From Gammaproteobacteria bacterium (GTDB taxonomy: Bacteria > Pseudomonadota > Gammaproteobacteria > Pseudomonadales > Azotimanducaceae_A): a DNA stretch of 6,122 nt. A program made the position numbers and the translations under genes. Positions 4,556-6,122 of the stretch are shown piece after piece. The DNA lies in NCBI GenBank assembly GCA_028819775.1, contig JAPPKV010000228.1, positions 1 through 6,122 of the forward strand, in the 5' to 3' direction. Numbering within the stretch: position 1 is the stretch's first letter; each line of letters opens with the position of its first letter. Under the pieces are notes generated by a model that was not told where the DNA came from, did no database searches, and was given only the letters and a program-made list of their open reading frames with translations.

Positions 4556-6122
4556 CTAGCCAGATGTCGGAGCCTCAACCGGCCGAATGATCGTGTCATC
4601 CGAGGAGGCGAGATCGACCGACTCAGCGAGGGTTTCGGCACCGATCCACTCCCGGTGCGGTAGAAGCGATCCGTCGGACTGCGGGAGGGACAGTGCGATG
4701 CGCTGGGTGATCTTGAGACCCATGTCCTTGCGCATCCCGTTGACCCGATGGATAGTGTCGTAGACCCGCGCCTCTAGGAGGAGCTCGTCATCGAGTTCGG
4801 TGTCGATGGCGACCGTGATCCCATCGGCAGACGCAACCGCGAGGTTATCGCCGACGATCCGGTCGATCTGGACCTCCTCAGGCGTGAGCACGTACCCGCC
4901 GACCTCGAACGAGCCGTCCGCCAACGCTGCGAACTCCCCGCTTGCCAGCAGGTCCTTGATCTTGGGTAGGTCTGAGCCGACCCGCGGACCGAGCGCACGG
5001 AAGTTCGGTCGGACAACTAGCTCGGTTCCCTCGACACCGGCGAACTTGACCTGCTTTATTCGGAGTTCGGATGCGATGAGATTGGCGTGCGCGGCAGCCT
5101 GGTCTGCTCCCTCCACCGTCATGGAGCGAAGCGGTTGCCGGGTTCGCAGCTGCTTGGATTCGCGCACTTGGCGACCGAGCTCCACGACCCGTCGGGTCGT
5201 CGCCATCGAGGCGATGAGGTTCGAGTCCACTGGTCGCTGCTCCGGCCAGCCGCTGAGGAAGACCGAGGAGGGTGCTTCCGGGCTGACCGGCCGCACGAGC
5301 CGTTGCCAAAGGTGTTCGGTAACGAAGGGCACGATCGGTGCCACGACCCGTAGCGACTGCGCGAGGCAGGTCCACAGCACTTGGAGCGCCGCAGGATCGC
5401 CGTCCCAGAATCGCCGGCGCGACAGGCGGATGTACCAGTTCGAAAGGTCGTCGACATAGTCCTCGAATGCTCGGAGGACGTCGACGGTCAGGAACTCATC
5501 GTACGCGGCGGTCGTTTCGGCGACGAGTTGGTCGGTGCGGATCAGGATCCATCGGTCGAGCGTCTCGACCTGCCGGAACGCCTCGACTGACCCCGCGGAC
5601 TCCGACAACGACCGTAGATCCGGCGTGAATCCCTCGATCGAAGCGTACCGAACAAAGAACGCCGCCGAGTTCCACCAGGTCAGCAGCTTGCGGCGGATCT
5701 CATTTCCGGGGCCGAACCCGAACAGCAGATTCTGGTGCGGCGGTTGCGCGCAGTACTGCCACCGCATCACGTCGGCACCCATCTCGGCGAAGGCCTCCTC
5801 GGCGCTGATGGCGTTGCCCCAGGAGCCGTGCATCTCCCTGCCCGTCTCGTCGAGCATCTTCTCATAGGAGAGCACGGTCTTGAACGGCGCGACGCCGGTC
5901 AACGTCACCGACATGAACAGCTGGGCGTAGAACCAGAGCCTGATCTGCTCACGCATCTCGGACACCCAGTCGGCAGGGAACCACTCCTCCCAGAAGTCCT
6001 GATCGGGGAGGTCGGCATCGGTGAGTCCACGAGCCGCGCCTGTGCCGTACCCACCGTCGAGCCAGGAGAGGTTCTCCCAACCGAGAGTCGAGAACGGGAC
6101 GATGCCGGCGTCGAGCCAGACG
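4556..6122 (-). CDS. ileS: Isoleucyl-tRNA synthetase, type 2-like, C-terminal half (5' end outside window)
   Basis: The frame is open from the right edge to TAG (4556-4558), giving about 521 codons of a protein whose family usually has roughly 1,000-1,080 residues. IleRS charges tRNA-Ile with isoleucine. The visible part begins in the catalytic domain after the editing insertion (V-W-L-D-A-G-I-V-P-F-S-T-L-G-W). It continues through E-M-R-E-Q-I-R-L-W-F-Y-A-Q-L-F, the KMSKS position reading E-M-H-G-S-W-G-N (5813-5836), and G-A-D-V-M-R-W. The helical anticodon-binding domain follows, with L-S-N-W-Y-I-R-L-S-R-R-R-F-W. The C-terminal region (L-D-D-E-L-L-L-E-A-R, then V-N-G-M-R-K-D-M-G-L, ending near E-T-L-A-E-S-V) looks like the DUF5915-type domain of IleRS2. 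No C-terminal zinc finger is present, unlike IleRS1. The GTG at 5963-5965 is internal, not the start. The first half, including the HIGH motif and editing domain, cannot be judged. glnS follows 173 bases downstream. Confidence 0.93.
   Translation of the reverse strand, partial: VWLDAGIVPFSTLGWENLSWLDGGYGTGAARGLTDADLPDQDFWEEWFPADWVSEMREQIRLWFYAQLFMSVTLTGVAPFKTVLSYEKMLDETGREMHGSWGNAISAEEAFAEMGADVMRWQYCAQPPHQNLLFGFGPGNEIRRKLLTWWNSAAFFVRYASIEGFTPDLRSLSESAGSVEAFRQVETLDRWILIRTDQLVAETTAAYDEFLTVDVLRAFEDYVDDLSNWYIRLSRRRFWDGDPAALQVLWTCLAQSLRVVAPIVPFVTEHLWQRLVRPVSPEAPSSVFLSGWPEQRPVDSNLIASMATTRRVVELGRQVRESKQLRTRQPLRSMTVEGADQAAAHANLIASELRIKQVKFAGVEGTELVVRPNFRALGPRVGSDLPKIKDLLASGEFAALADGSFEVGGYVLTPEEVQIDRIVGDNLAVASADGITVAIDTELDDELLLEARVYDTIHRVNGMRKDMGLKITQRIALSLPQSDGSLLPHREWIGAETLAESVDLASSDDTIIRPVEAPTSG

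Overview
The window is 6.1 kb of GC-rich DNA. It holds one degraded accessory patch (about 1-1340) and a housekeeping stretch (about 1660-6122). The base composition and the protein signatures, especially the isoleucyl-tRNA synthetase type, suggest a high-GC Gram-positive lineage, for example Actinomycetota of the Acidimicrobiia kind. This is inference: no rRNA or other phylogenetic marker gene is present, and Chloroflexota or Deinococcus-like donors cannot be excluded.

Region 1 (1-1340) is a rearrangement scar. On the + strand, the last 52 codons of a gene are followed with a start/stop overlap by the N-terminal part of an AbiEii-type nucleotidyltransferase toxin, so the pair is probably an AbiE-like type IV toxin-antitoxin locus. 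The toxin frame has no usual start codon: an ATA sits where an ATGA overlap is expected. It is then cut at about 526 by the right end of an IS5-family insertion sequence lying on the minus strand. The IS keeps only the C-terminal half of its transposase. Its other end is missing and is fused, near 1003-1012, to the N-terminal part of a GNAT acetyltransferase gene on the minus strand. All three genes at the two junctions are broken.

Region 2 (1339-1658) is a 320-base divergent intergenic stretch with no convincing gene. Region 3 (1659-2678, +) is an apparently complete aldose 1-epimerase (galM-like) with glutamine at the position where the family has its catalytic glutamate. It converges on glnS. 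Only 15 bases separate the two stop codons, and both stops lie inside the arms of one perfect 8-bp hairpin, probably a shared terminator.

Region 4 (2694-6122, minus) holds two aminoacyl-tRNA synthetase genes in the same orientation: the 3' half of a type 2-like ileS running off the right edge, then a complete glnS 173 bases downstream. IleRS charges tRNA-Ile. GlnRS charges tRNA-Gln directly, which is notable because most Actinomycetota make Gln-tRNA by transamidation. The IleRS carries a strongly altered KMSKS signature. I found no convincing previously undescribed system. The points most worth checking are the altered active-site motifs and the anatomy of the IS scar.
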